Origin: Sanghuangporus weigelae
Taxonomy: Eukaryota > Basidiomycota > Agaricomycetes > Hymenochaetales > Hymenochaetaceae
NCBI GenBank assembly: GCA_033182465.1
Contig: CP137330.1
Location: 930,001 to 994,000, forward strand
Length of the DNA stretch: 64,000 nt
Reading direction: 5' to 3'
Position 1 is the stretch's first letter. Each line of letters begins with the position of its first letter. The position numbers and the translations under genes are program-made. The notes beneath the pieces are model-generated. The model was given only the letters and a program-made list of their open reading frames with translations, made no database searches and was not told the origin of the DNA. This document shows positions 34,104-46,103 of the stretch, one piece after another.

Positions 34104-35237
34104 TCATTCTTCCCGTCTGCACTTATTGCGCGCCTCTCTCTCTTTACGCTGTCGATCTTCCCATTGCTTCACAATGTCACCGTAGAATTTATTCGAATAA
34201 TCCTCGAGTATTTTTCTCCCCTCTTCATGACTCCACTGCCTAAGCAAACCAGAGACATAAACGAGGTCAAGCAAGATATCTTTAGGTCGATAGTTGCAGG
34301 GATTGTGCCCTTCCAGCGGAGCTGGTTCCATCAGCCCTGAGCCTTCCGTCAAGTCAGACTGAGAATCATGGCTGAAAAGACGACACATGCGCTCCTTGTC
34401 ATCGAAGCAATGAAGCGTGACGCGATAGCTATCGGCGTCTTCACTCTCTGCACCCGGAATTTCGTTCGTCTTCAAGAATCTGTTTGGTGTCTGCATAAGG
34501 GTATACGATTAAATTTGTGATAGAGAAAAGTAGAAGAAATTGGTAAACCTTAAGAAATCCTACGGTTTTCTTATCAAAAGCAGTATGCAGGAGAGCATTC
34601 AAGGCGATCATATTTCGCGTGCTGTCAATAGTTATTTCATCATCGGGATCGCCCCGGGCGCGCAGGACCTTGCGCAAATACTATGAAGGACTATGTTTCA
34701 GCATTCATCACACAAGTAGTGAGATGTGTTCAAGCTTACTTCGTCTCCTTTATGGAACGGAATAAGATGACACGCCCGACAAAACGGGATAGGCACGCTG
34801 GTAAAAGGACATCCTCCATAGTAATCTTTCAGCTCTGATGGCATTTCACGAGATTGACTCGTCACTGAGGATCTGCTACCTCCATAGTCTCTCAAATTCC
34901 AATCCAAGAAGTTGGGTTCTCCAGATAAATGGAAGACGAAACTGTCGCCACCGTTGACCATGTCCTCCATCTCTTGTTCCCCAATATCCTCGTTCGCATT
35001 AAAGTATCGAAGCTTGCCCTCGACTCCGCAGATAGCAGTCGCTACGTACAACATCCATTTTCGCGGCTTCGTGGAGTATAGGTCTATGGTCTGGCGAGGA
35101 ATACGTAGGAGAGACACGGGCCTCGGGTCGTCTTCACATTTTAATGAAAGAAGAATTGTCTCAGGGTCAACGTCGCTCGTCTCGTCAAGATTATCGAGAG
35201 AGGTCAATGTAGAAAGAGCTGTCATCGAATGGATCAT
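34104..35237 (-). CDS. HNH nuclease domain (HNH_2-type) protein
   Basis: Family members have a conserved CxxxxxxxxxRACHLIP motif and a later asparagine and histidine. Here CPFTSVPIPFCRACHLIPF (near 34800) gives the first part. After an intron, STRNMIALNALLHTAFDKK (near 34600) gives the Asn, the NALLH His and the phenylalanine of the HNH core. A further exon (34104-34500) is helical and ends NKCRREE. I take the ATG at 35237 (MIHSMTALS), since the frame further upstream opens only with GTG. The start remains uncertain. HNH_2 proteins are abundant and functionally uncharacterised in mushrooms, and nuclease activity is inferred only. The same frame stays open for ~103 codons beyond the TGA at 34104-34106, down to 33795, with protein-like content (AALDEFDYILLMTYFARKT), so the true end may differ. 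Confidence 0.7.
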
Positions 35238-36092
35238 CGTTTTGGCTATGAGACAAGATATCCGGCGCGACACTCATCGATGATTGAAGTTGGTGCCGAT
35301 TTACTTACAACCAACACTTATTATATGCATCATGTGATGCCACAGTGTCTGAGACAATGAGTACGGACAAAGGTTTGAAAATTAGGTGATGCATTCGGAC
35401 ATACAAATGTTGTTATCCTCTGGAAAATGCTAAACTAGATGCTTCTCTTCATGCCTATACAGCTAGGACTCATACACGGACAGAACCTGCAGATGAATTA
35501 ATCGACTTTATCAACATGATTCGGGCTCGCATGTCACACGACCGAACTCTTCTGCCTTCATGTAAAATTTCTTGTTGCAACATTCATTTGCTCCTTTTCC
35601 GGACACCTTTTCGGCGCGAAGTTATTCAAGTAGAAGAAAGTCGTTGTCGTGGAAGGAATCAAGCGAAGATAATCTCGGCTCCCCTTGATCGGTCTTGATT
35701 TCGACTAGGCTCGGCAAATGCCGATTGCCTTCTGAGCGAAATAACGAACGACTGGCCAGGATTGACTTGCACGAGAAGCCATACAGGTCGTCTATTATTT
35801 CCATGACGCATTCAAGTTATCTGCGAGAAGTATCAGCGACCTCTTGTTCGGACCTGAGGCATATTTCTTTCTGGCCTATGTCAGCCTTGATGCTCCGGAA
35901 ACGATTCGTCTTTTATCCCGGACACGAAGTCTCAATTTTTTTTTCTAGGCTGTGTATCAGTCTGTCAGCCTCTCTGTTATGTCTGTCTGGCGCCTCCAGA
36001 GACAGCTTCAGTGAAGTTCTCCTTTCTCTTAGTCTCCCGTACCTTCGACTGGCCCGCAGAAGTGGCTATCGTATCAAACTTGTGTCGACGAG
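35238..36092. other. Intergenic region between HNH gene and hypothetical gene
   Basis: A minus-strand frame at 35622-35804 (60 codons, ending SFHDNDFLLLE) looks protein-like but is isolated. I do not recognise it. It may be a relic exon. The second copy of the 22-bp repeat lies here. Confidence 0.35.
35950..35971 (+). repeat. 22-bp direct repeat, copy 2
   Basis: Identical to 33358-33379. The two copies bracket the HNH gene about 2.6 kb apart in the same orientation. Confidence 0.8.
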
Positions 36093-36725
36093 ATGACGAC
36101 CATGGCGAAAGGAAAGGATCAGCCCGACGTACTTCGCCTTCCTCATGCAATGAGCGCAGAAAAGCTTTCAGTGCGCAATCCACCTGCGGCTCCGTCGCGC
36201 AACCCGGCAAGACGACGGTCCACATTTGTGGCCTCTGGAATATCCAGTTTGAGGATCCCTCCAAGGGACATAAAGATTGCCGCTTCAATTTCAGGAACAT
36301 TGCCCTTGTCCACTAGCGAGACCTCTTTTATCCCGCGTCATCCAGCAGTGCTTGGACGAAACAACTGCAATAACTCAAGGTCGTTGATATCCCCTGCCAG
36401 GAAGACTAGTCTTGCAGAACAAGAGAACCAGCCGCCTATCAAGCAGCCAGGGACTCTAGATCTGTCTGTCTCCATACGCACAAGGCGTCGGAACTTCCCT
36501 AGCATTTTTTCGTATTCACGCAGGACTCAACGCAACAAGCTCTCTCCATCAACATTTCCTTCTGCCCTGTCAGCTCCCAACCCTGTATCGCGGCCACAAT
36601 CTGATCTCACACAGCCGTCTATGCCTATCGCGCGTTCGAATGTCAAAGGATCTGCCCCACCACGTCCGTCCCGAGCAGCCATCCCTCCCGGCTCTATCAT
36701 CTTCTCATCCGATATTATGCTTTGA
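36093..36725 (+). CDS. Hypothetical Ser/Pro/Arg-rich protein
   Basis: This is a 210-codon frame without introns. It is basic and rich in Ser, Pro, Arg and Asn, with several SP/TP and RRxS sites (PARRRSTF, RSLISPARKTS). No domain, signal peptide or membrane helix is visible, and it is probably disordered. Composition and length support a gene more than chance, but I recognise no homologue. The alternative is a chance open frame in GC-rich DNA. Confidence 0.4.
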   Translation: MTTMAKGKDQPDVLRLPHAMSAEKLSVRNPPAAPSRNPARRRSTFVASGISSLRIPPRDIKIAASISGTLPLSTSETSFIPRHPAVLGRNNCNNSRSLISPARKTSLAEQENQPPIKQPGTLDLSVSIRTRRRNFPSIFSYSRRTQRNKLSPSTFPSALSAPNPVSRPQSDLTQPSMPIARSNVKGSAPPRPSRAAIPPGSIIFSSDIML

Positions 36726-36965
36726 AGACTCTACTCTGATATTTGAATCTCTTGCTATTTATTTGACCGCTTATATCTTCTCCACATTCGCTGTGATTTG
36801 CTTAGCTTGTGTACATATTTCATCATATATACATGTCTGCCTTCTCGTAAACACTTTTTGTATTGTTGTTGCGGTGCTGATTGGACTTCGGACGGATTCG
36901 CAGATGCATCCATACCCGGACCCTCTGTCTTCGCAATTTAATCTCCCGCTCGGATATGTAACGAT

Positions 36966-38664
36966 CTAACACTCCAGACTCGGGATAGAACCTGCTTATG
37001 CGCATTGGTTAGGTAGGTATATCGCGAAAAGACGGGAGATGAGACTCACTGCATTCGTAGAACTCAATATCGCTTACACTCACTGGAGTGTAATTTAATC
37101 CTCCATTTATGCCCTTCTCAGCCGCGTCCTTGAGATTTATCAGGAGTTGCCCTCCCAAGATGCAGAGAAGAGTGGGACTGCCAGCTAACAGCACCATAGT
37201 CGCAGCGAACGTACTGGACCCTGCCATAATACTGTACACTATCTGAGAACTCGCGCAGAAGATGGCACTTGAAATACGCAGTGAATTTCGGATCGACAGC
37301 AAGGAAGCTTCGTTCGCTTACAAGAAATAGTATAGGACTTGGTCACGTACGAGGACGCGTATCAGATGAAAGCCCTTTAGTCCGTGCGACAATTTCCAAT
37401 ATTCCGCCGCTTTGTGGAGCGCAAGCCCTTGCAGGACAAAGACATATCCTATCGGTATAGCCCTGTTTTGTATTAGCGGAAGACATTAATCCTTGGTGTA
37501 CGCTTACCAAGAAATGGTAGTTAATGTTTTCGGGGACGCCCTGTTGACTCCGCAAATGGAAACTCCGCGCGCAAGTACACCAGTGGTGACTGCAGATAAA
37601 ATAAAATATAAGAGTTCGCGACGTAGATAAAAATAAACAATGTTACCATCTTGGAAGAAGGCGCTGTAAACGAGAACACAGAAGCCAAATCCTGATACAA
37701 ATCCGAGACACATCTTAAGACATATAGACAATGTCCTGTCTGGCTAAATTCGAGCAATATGTTTGATCCGCATAAATAATTACTGACCTTGATTGTAAAG
37801 TGCCAAAAGACGGATAAGTAGAATATCTGCGAATGTGATATGGACTAGGTCGGGTATACTCTTATGTCAAGGACTTACATTCAATCAGTACCATGGTAAT
37901 CAGGTCTAATATTCAAGTTAGTAAAATGCTTCACGACGGGGCTAATAACGCACTACACAAGACACTAGTCCAGCTTGAGAAACGGCCTGACTCTCTTGAT
38001 AGGTGTCAAATGTTTACTCTCTGGAATTTAAAAACGCACAGCTGCATGCGAAGCGTATGAGTTTTCAATTTGTATAACATCGATAAAGCATACCTTGTAA
38101 GGCTTTCCTTGAAGGTCTGATCTGATAGTTCCACGGATTTTGAAATTCTATCGTCTGTGTAGATTTTTGAAGGGCAAAGCTTACAGATTATTGCACATAT
38201 AACTGACAGAAGGCCAATATAACGATTCTATCTCAAATTCAGAGGCCGTCCAAATCCCGAGAACGCACGAGACTCACTGCAAAATAGATCAAACTAACAG
38301 AACTCCACGGGTTGGGCTTCACTACGTAAACGAACGGCGTGGAAATTCGATAAAGGACGCTTACCCAGAAGTATTTCACCTATAAACGAATACCTATAGG
38401 TGATCATCTCCAGGTTGTATTTCGGAAGTAAAAATACCTCTTTGTCCAGTGTGATAACTTCAAGTTACAGATCTTTAGTACTGCCTACTTGTCGATAAAG
38501 GGCGACTGGCACATACCAGAATGGTAGACTATGACAGTCATGAGAGCCACCGAGACATTTTGGCCCACGATAGTCTCCAAGACGAGTAATGGTGCGAAGG
38601 CTGGCAGAACTGAAACACCACCAGACCGGGGTTGAAAGGTGTTGGATACTTTGAGTTCTGACAT
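36966..38664 (-). CDS. DUF6533-type seven-helix membrane protein, copy D
   Basis: This is a diverged member of the family found in tandem at 49-56 kb. The first exon (ATG 38664) ends VALMTVIVYHS. A micro-exon then gives VITLDKE, another VKYFW, and the next ends VKPNPWSSVSLIYFA, followed by NRYIGLLSVICAI. This is the DUF6533 pattern of helix, T/SLDxEV, W, then NRYI. Later exons match the array copies closely: ALHKAAEYWKLSHGLKGFHL against ALYKAAEHWR in copy A, and LCILGGQLLINLKDAAEKG followed by GLNYTPVSVSDIEFYE. The last exon appears to end SSIPSLEC with TAG at 36966-36968. About a dozen introns. The family is fungal, uncharacterised and predicted to lie in a membrane. All exons I could follow are open. 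Confidence 0.68.
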
Positions 38665-39361
38665 GGTTGACATTCTTGAAAGAAAAGCTGCATATTATAT
38701 ACGATCAGGGTGAGATTGTAAGGGGACTCTTATCGCATCTAAAATTTGGCAGTAACCCAGTACTTGCCTCAACCCCTGGAATGTTCAATCCAGCTCATCT
38801 CAACCCCGCTCGGGACGTACAGGTTGCTCTCAGATTGCGCCAAGTCGAAGAGTGAATTATGCCTCTAGACAATACGCAAGTCTAAGTATTAAACCGGCAC
38901 ATTGTTCAGTCAGACTTCTTGATGTGCGATAGGACCGGCCTTGTGAATGTTGTTGAGCCTTCAACTCGTTCTGAATCGCGGTTACGTCTCAAACCTACGA
39001 GGCATAAAGGTGAACAGCGATGATGACAGATCTTGCCATGGTGCCATAGGCGTAAGAGGGCGTGGGATGAGGGATTGCCGCGCCTGTTCTTAATCATCTC
39101 CATATTACGAGCCAAGAAATTGCTAGATTGAGTCATCGTGGAAACGCTAACTTCTCTGGAACGGAGAGAAAGAGCAACGCGGAAATCAGGGCAGATCAGA
39201 CACCGCTGACGGGGTAACGATGATAGAACGTGTGTTCGTTCTTCTCTTTAGTCTTGATGCCAGCACACGGTCAGAATCATCAATAGACTTCTCGGGATTC
39301 TCCTAATGCAGTATCTGCAATCAATGAATCTAAGACGTCGCTTTCTTCTTGACTCTATCAT
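38665..39361. other. Spacer between copy D and PIG-A
   Basis: This is the promoter side of copy D and the 3' flank of the PIG-A gene. Only short overlapping frames are present and no gene is supported. Confidence 0.5.
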
Positions 39362-41141
39362 CTACTTCCTATTGAACATAAGTATGAGAAATCGCCTGTA
39401 CACGGTCGAGCGTCGCCTTACCTTAGCGTACTGTTCATATCGCTGTTGCGTCCAGTCACATTCTTTTGGCACGTAGTCTATACTTTCCCGAGGAATGAGC
39501 CATTCTAGCAGGTTGAAGAAAAAGATGTCCACAATGAGGATCACGACGTAAATTGGGCCCACGAAACGACCTAAAGCGTTCGTCCTATATCGATCACAAA
39601 ATCAATACAATAATCATTTCTGATGTCTGATACGAAGGATGGCACCTACCGCTTTATTCTCGTCCATACGTCAGTTTCTGGTGCAGAAAGAGCAAATTGG
39701 TATACACGTTCCGTGCGTTCTGTGACATCTTTCCAGTTGTAAAATTCACGAATACGTGCATGTGCAGCATGAGGGTCATGCAGACCCGCTGACACTCGCC
39801 GTATAGCTTCTGACATTGCGCGCACGATATCTTTAAGTTTGACGTAAATAGGTCAAGAAAAGTCATGGATCAGCGGTGTGACTTACCATCTTCTTCAGGC
39901 AAAGGTAAGGATATCATGTCCCCGGGCAAAATCTCTGGGACTCCGCCAACGCGAGTGGACACGACATACAAGCCAGCACATGCCGCTTCGAGAATGGCGA
40001 TGCCAAATGACTCAGTCAGAGATGTGTTCAGGAAAATAGAACCCTCTGTCAAGACCTTGGGACGAAGTTGAGGAAATGAGATCAAGTCAGTGAATGTACC
40101 GCGCACCTTGCGGACGTCGTCATGCCTCACAGGTCCGCGTAAGATTATGCGGTCTTGTAAGAAGTGTTTCTCACGCATCTGGAGAATGTCTATTAGTTTC
40201 GGCCCATCCCCTCCTGCATTGCGTCGTTAGCTGGTTATTGTGCGCGATAAGTATTCACACACACACACACCTACGATGAACTTGACGTTGGGAAAGAGAG
40301 TGCAAATTCTGGGAGCGGTGGCAACGAAAAGATCGATGCCCTTCCTGTACGCGAGACGGGAAATTACGACGATGTTGACTAAAAAAACCGTCCATTTAGC
40401 ATTAGGGTTTGAAGAGGCTGCGCCGTTGCACTAACTTGTGTCTGATGTTAATGGATCTTCTGAAGGTCTGAACTGATCGACCACGATGGCATTGGGTATA
40501 ACATGAGCAATTGACGGGGGTATACATGAACGAAGTACGGTATTTTCTCGACTAAAGTGTATCAACTTTGACCATAAAAACGGCGTTTATAGCTCTTACC
40601 CAGTATGTGATACGCAAATCACGGCGTCGACATTTGAGAGTGTCGCTTCAAGCAACTTATTCGTGAGAATGCTCGCGGCATCCTCAAACCCGAAAAGTGA
40701 ATGGTCCGTAAAGACAGTCCGCACGCCGAAATGATGCGCGTGCAGAATGCCCTCGTGTCCAAGTGAAGACAGAGACGCGTGCGCGTGGACAAGGCTGATT
40801 CTTTCTCGTAAGATTATACCCCGATAGTACGGGAGGAATGTGAAGAAATTCGGCAACGTCGCAGAGGAGGCAATCGTCACGAAAGGGATGTAGTAGACTT
40901 TGATGCCTGGAAGCAACCAACGTATCCCAACGCGATCTGGCGGATGAGAGTGAGTTATGACTATGACTTTATGTCCTTTTCGTAGAAGCTCTACGCTGAG
41001 CATATAAATATGGTTTTCAACACCGCCAACATTTGGATGGAAGAAGTCAGAAATCATCCTTAAATCAAGAACGATAGGGTGAGCTAATCTGAAAGTAAGA
41101 TTATCGTGAATGCGCACATACGCTATCGAAAGTCGCGACAT
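39362..41141 (-). CDS. GPI3: GPI-GlcNAc transferase catalytic subunit, PIG-A/GPI3
   Basis: This GT4 glycosyltransferase of the ER membrane moves GlcNAc from UDP-GlcNAc to phosphatidylinositol, the first step of GPI-anchor synthesis. MISDFFHPNVGGVENHIY at the N-terminus is a family signature. HAHASLSSLGHEGILHA and VFTDHSLFGFED follow. After an intron, ILRGPVRHDDVRKVLTEGSI leads to IFLNTSLTESFGIAILEAAC with the E-x7-E type donor-site glutamates, then STRVGGVPEILP. The C-terminal exon has a membrane helix (VVILIVDIFFFNLLEWLIP). A 51-base, stop-free intron sits between VRK and VLTEG. A second possible 33-base, stop-free intron follows MSRLSIA, so the N-terminus may be read through. Start ATG at 41141, divergent from RPT6. 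Confidence 0.92.
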
Positions 41142-41345
41142 TTCTCCTCTCTTGCGAACGCTGCCATTCCACAAACTGGAGCCAGTGGAGGGAGAGAAGT
41201 AACAGCAGAACTGAACTGAAGTCGTGATTGATGTCGACGCGTGTCCCGAAAGAGGCAATGATTAGTCATACGTACCGGACGCGCGTCGTCCACTTTCGTC
41301 TCTCTGGGACCAGTTCAAACAGCTCTCTTTCGTTCACTCGCTACC
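41142..41345. promoter_or_regulatory. Bidirectional promoter GPI3 / RPT6
   Basis: Start codons on opposite strands are 204 bases apart, so both genes use this region. No TATA box is obvious. Confidence 0.55.
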
Positions 41346-42884
41346 ATGCCCGTCCGAGTCAAAGCACCCTCTCCCCCTGGGGGAATCAAATCATACTACC
41401 AGGCAAAAATCGAAGCTGCGGAACTCACCATCAATACCAAGACTCAGAACTTACGGCGTTTGGAAGCTCAGAGGAATGCTCTGAATGCTAGAGGTATGTC
41501 CATTTTGTTTGGAATTCGTAATATTGAGAGTTTAAATCTTTCGCGTGGCATAGTACGGTTGCTTAGGGAGGAGTTGCAGCTACTTCACGAGCCTGGAAGC
41601 TATGTTGGTGAGGTAGTGAAGGTTATGGGCAAGAACAAGGTTCTTGTGAAGGTGCAGCCAGAGGGGAAATACAGTACGCTAGTCCATCAGCTTTCTTCAC
41701 TGCGATCGCTGACATCAAAGTAGTCGTGGACTGTGACCAAGACATTGACATTGCCTCTTTGAAACCTTCTCTCCGTATTGCCCTCCGATCAGACTCGTAT
41801 ACTATCCACAAAGTATTGCCGAACAAAGTAGACCCTCTGGTATCTCTAATGATGGTCGAGAAAGTGCCAGACAGCACGTACGAAATGGTTGGTGGCTTGG
41901 ACAAGCAGATAAAGGAGATAAAAGAGGTCATCGAACTACCGGTGAAGCACCCTGAGCTATTTGAAGCTCTGGGTATCGCACAACCTAAGGGTGTCCTACT
42001 GTACGGTCCTCCAGGAACAGGAAAGACACTTCTCGCCCGTGCCGTCGCGCATCATACAGATTGTCGATTCATTCGTGTATCTGGATCTGAACTGGTACAG
42101 AAATACATCGGAGAAGGGTCTCGTATGGTCCGAGAATTATTCGTCATGGCTCGAGAGCATGCACCGAGTATCATCTTCATGGATGAAATCGACTCCATCG
42201 GTAGCTCAAGAGGAGACAGTGGTAGTGGCGGCGGCGATTCTGAAGTGCAGCGAACGATGTTAGAACTGTTGAACCAGTTGGATGGTTTTGAGCCGACTCA
42301 GAATATCAAAGTTATCATGGCTACTAATCGAATAGGTAAGGTCTAATCCCGTCATGGCTAGGACGTATACTAAGTTGCGGAATGCAGACATTCTTGATTC
42401 TGCTCTCTTGAGACCCGGACGTATAGATCGAAAGATCGAGTTTCCGCCACCAGGTCCGGAGGCCCGTGTTAGTATTCTTCGGATTCATTCTCGCAAGGTA
42501 CGAGGTTTAAGTCTGAACATCTCCACACGACCTGTCAGATGCTTATGCTTTTTCTTCTCAGATGTCTCTTCAGCGTGGTATCAATCTTCGCGTACTTGCC
42601 GAGAAAATGGGCCAGTGCTCCGGCGCCGAAGTCCGTGGTATTTGTACCGAGGCTGGTAAGCTTGCTGTTCTTCTCACCAAATGTAGGCCTAAACTTATGC
42701 ACTTCAGGTATGTATGCTCTTCGAGAACGACGACAGCATGTCACACAGGAAGATTTCGAGTTTGCCATCGCGAAGGCGAGATTTTCTCTGCTAACGCTGT
42801 CGGAATGTAACTCAACTATACTTTACACAGGTGCTCAAGAAGAACCAGGAAGGAAACACTTCGGTCAACAAGCTTTTCTCGTGA
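41346..42884 (+). CDS. RPT6: 26S proteasome regulatory ATPase Rpt6
   Basis: Rpt6 (Sug1, PSMC5) is one of six AAA+ ATPases of the 19S base that unfold substrates into the 20S core. The N-terminal coiled coil begins [20 protein letters not shown]. The OB-fold has [20 protein letters not shown]. Walker A is [13 protein letters not shown], Walker B is [14 protein letters not shown], and the sensor and arginine-finger region is [20 protein letters not shown]. The C-terminus, [17 protein letters not shown], is highly conserved, although the usual HbYX motif is not expected in Rpt6. The TGA is at 42882-42884. Five or so introns include one splitting ATNRI from DILDSA. Length is about 400 residues, as in other eukaryotes. 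Confidence 0.95.
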
Positions 42885-43172
42885 TATATCATCTCCCACT
42901 CTTCTATTGCACTGTATTTTTGTTTCTTCCGTTCACTTCCAATAATACTTGCAATTCACTCGTGCACTGGCGGCCGTGGAACTCGGTGAGATGTAAACAC
43001 CCAAACTGTCCTAGCCTAGCTAGACCTCGGAGGATACATATTTAGGGTGATTTAGAGGCTCGGCATCTCGGCAAGTATGATCAAACTCAGTATAAAAAGG
43101 ATGATGTCAATCGTTTCCGACTAGCGCTCCTAAATATTGTAACATCCACTATCCTGGTTTTCCCTTGTGCCA

Positions 43173-44334
43173 ATGTCAGAAGCTACCAGTAGTGACGAAC
43201 CGGCCGTGAAACCTATAATTACTGAGCTAGATCCAAGTTTATATGCGCCATCCCAGGAGGAGATCGACTTTCTTAAGAGCCAGACGAAGATCGACGACGA
43301 GGAAGAATTGAAGCAGCATGTTCTGGCTGTCCAGATAGATGGTTGGGCTGTAAGCTGCAATGACAGAATCGGATTTTTAGTACAACGGAGATTGATTTGA
43401 GACTATACTTGCAGCTCGTCAAGTATAGATGCATCCAAGCATTCGCGTTTATTACGTTAGTGTTTTTGCATATCTGCGTTTCGTTCCATGTCATCTAACC
43501 GGACTTACTCTGTAGGCCCAAGATATCACATCTTCTTCCATATCAGGATCTTTTGAAACTTGGAAGAGTGAGGGAGGGCGCTATTTTCTTGGACTTGGGT
43601 TGCTGCAGTGAGCACCGTTCTCTTTAAACCTTATTTCGGAATGTAGGTATGTTGATACTATTTGATCAGTTGGCAATGATGCCAGGAAAGCGGTTGCAGA
43701 TGGGTATCCATCAGAGAATATTGTAGCAACCGACTTGGTAGGAGGTAAGTACACTCCACGTTGAACCGAAGTCAGACGAGACCGACCCGTCCCAACAGCC
43801 TTCTGGGACCTTGGACATAAACTATTCAGATCAACTCCAGAGACATTCTCGGTACGCTTTATACAAGGTGACGTCTTCGATACACAGCATCTGGCTTCAG
43901 GAACCCCGTTCTACGATCCACCACGGACGCCTCGGCCAATCCTTTCGATGCTCACATCACTCACGCCCCTTCACGGCCACGTATCCGCTCTCCATACATC
44001 TTTATTCTTCCATCTCTTTAACAAAGAAGAACAAATCAAACTCGCGCATCTGATTGCTCCTCTTCTTTCCCCTATACCAGGGTCAATGATATTCGGAGCG
44101 CATACCAGCAAACCCGTTTCGGGAGAATCACAACTTGCAGCAATCGCGAAGCGTATTTACTGCTTTAGTCCGGAGGACTGGTGCGCGCTGTGGGATGGAG
44201 AGGTATTCAAGAAGGGAACGGTACGTGCTGAAGCGTGGTTCCCTGAGAGTGATCCTTGGAGAGGAAGAGGATTCGGGAACGAGCCGCAAGAATTAAAGAG
44301 ACAGTCGATGATATGGTCCGTGACGAGACTGTAG
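43173..44334 (+). CDS. AusD-like SAM-dependent methyltransferase, copy 1
   Basis: This belongs to a fungal class I methyltransferase family that includes the meroterpenoid enzymes AusD and Trt5. The ATG at 43173 opens MSEATSSDEPAV. The conserved entry segment ITELDPSLYAPSQEEIDFLK is followed by HLLPYQDLLKLGRVREGAIF and motif I LDLGCCVGNDARK, made across an intron. ENIVATDLVG gives the acidic residue of motif II. AFWDLGHKLFRS and FIQGDVFD precede the C-terminal FGAHTSKPVSGE and CFSPEDWCALWDGE. About 290 residues and five short introns. No terpene cyclase or polyketide synthase is in the window, so a role in a biosynthetic cluster is not supported. The substrate is unknown. It is a tandem duplicate of the gene at 44712-45877. 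Confidence 0.8.
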
Positions 44335-44711
44335 ATGAATTTATGCGCTTACACTCATAAAGATACGGGCATCTAAGCACGTCAATTTTCAATGGCATTC
44401 GCGATCTGAGAAACATCCGGAATGAACTTCAAAGTGCTCTGCGAGTAAGCTTTGCCGTAGAATATCTTTCGGAATGCCGCGAAGGACAATTTACTTCTGG
44501 TCTCTATTTGGAAACGAATTCAGGAGTTTTTATAAATAGACTATATGCGCAGCCATCTAGTTTTCGCAGTACCTTGGTCGGCACAAGATGTTCACAACAA
44601 TTAATACCCTCATGCCGCTCCGAAAGCAAACCGTTAAATGATGACACGGAGTACAGACGTCCTTATCTTCCTGCCCCCAAGTGACTTGCAGACGAAGGCC
44701 GCACATTAGCG
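44335..44711. other. Spacer between the two methyltransferase genes
   Basis: This is the 3' flank of copy 1 and the promoter of copy 2. I see no gene and no clear repeat. Confidence 0.5.
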
Positions 44712-45877
44712 ATGGTCGAGACGCACAATAACGGTGTCGGTTCCCGACTTCCGACTGTCAAGCTCGATCCGAGCTTGTACAAGCCAAGTCGGGAAGAAAT
44801 TGACTTCATGAAAGGCCAGACTGGGATTAAAGACGAAGAGGAACTCAAGAAACATGTCATATCTGTGCAGAAGGAGGCTTGGGATGTGAGTATTGATGAT
44901 GTTCTACGTAAGATTGATCTCTTTGTACTGACGAGATGTTCGATAGGTCGTCAATTATAAATGCATTCAATCTTTTGGTTTCTTGCGGTCAGTCTCGCGG
45001 AGAAAAGAGAATACTTCGAACACAAATATTGATGAGGCTTTATTGATAAGACTCAAGATGTCGCGTCTGCCTGCTTATCAGGATCTCCTGAAGTTGGGGA
45101 AGGAAAGACCCGGCGCCATATTACTAGAATACGCTTGTTGTTGTAAGTAATACCACTCAAACCGTTTCTGATTGTACCAGACTGATTGTTGCTCCAGTCG
45201 GCAATGACGCCCGCAAAGCGATTTCCGACGGATTTCCTATTGAAAAAGTCATTGCGTCAGATATAAAGCAAGGCAAGTCACCTAGCGGAAGCACATTCAA
45301 TCCCTATTGAGTTGAACCCGTTTATACAGAATTCTGGGAACTCGGTCATAAGCTCTTCAAATCGACACCAGAGACTTTCCCGGTCCCCTTTGTCCAAGGA
45401 GATATCTTTGATCCAAGGCACATAGCACCTTCGCCTCCTTTCTATTCGGCCCCGACGACACCGTGTCCTACTCTTTCTACGCTCAATTCGCTCACGCCAT
45501 TGCAAGGATACGTCTCAGCCATTCATGTAGCCCAATTCTTCCACCTATTCGGAAAAGAAGACCAGATCAAAGCTGCTCGTGCGCTTGCTTCATTACTCTC
45601 CCCTCTTCCAGGATCTATGATCTTCGGCTCGCATTCCACCAAATCCGTCTCATGTGAAATCATCCACCCTGGAAGCGCGGGAGGATTCAGCGTGTATTGT
45701 TTCTCTCCGGAGGACTGGTGCGCACTTTGGGATGGGGTAATATTTGAGAAGGGAACGGTGGAAGTGAAAGCGGAGCTAAGAGACAGGAGCACTATGCCAC
45801 AATTTAGAGAGGATTACGGTACAGATACTGAGGAGACTAGGAGGCGCCCATTGGTGTGGTGTGTGAAGAGAATTTGA
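44712..45877 (+). CDS. AusD-like SAM-dependent methyltransferase, copy 2
   Basis: It aligns with copy 1 along its length: VKLDPSLYKPSREEIDFMKG, LPAYQDLLKLGKERPGAI, EFWELGHKLFKSTPETFPVP, FVQGDIFDPRH, IFGSHSTKSVS and CFSPEDWCALWDGVIFEKGT. It begins at the ATG 44712 and ends at 45877. Motif I reads LLEYACCVGNDARK, where copy 1 and the family have LDLGCC. The usual Asp and Gly of the SAM loop are replaced by Glu and Ala, so cofactor binding may be altered. About 290 residues with similar intron positions to copy 1. The copies are well diverged, so the duplication is not recent. Confidence 0.8.
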
Positions 45878-46103
45878 ACGTATTGAGGATTCGAAGTCCA
45901 CGACGTGTGTATTTGACATAAGGGATGAGGAGACCCATTCGTTTTTACCAGGACCGGGCAGATTTACTAGTACTGTCAGACATGCAGAAAATGAATAGTT
46001 AAACAGAGTTATCGTGTACAGTACAACATGAAGTATTCTTAATTGTTATGTATTCGTAAACGTTTCGACCATCTGAACAAACTTAGGCACCGTTTTGCAT
46101 GAT

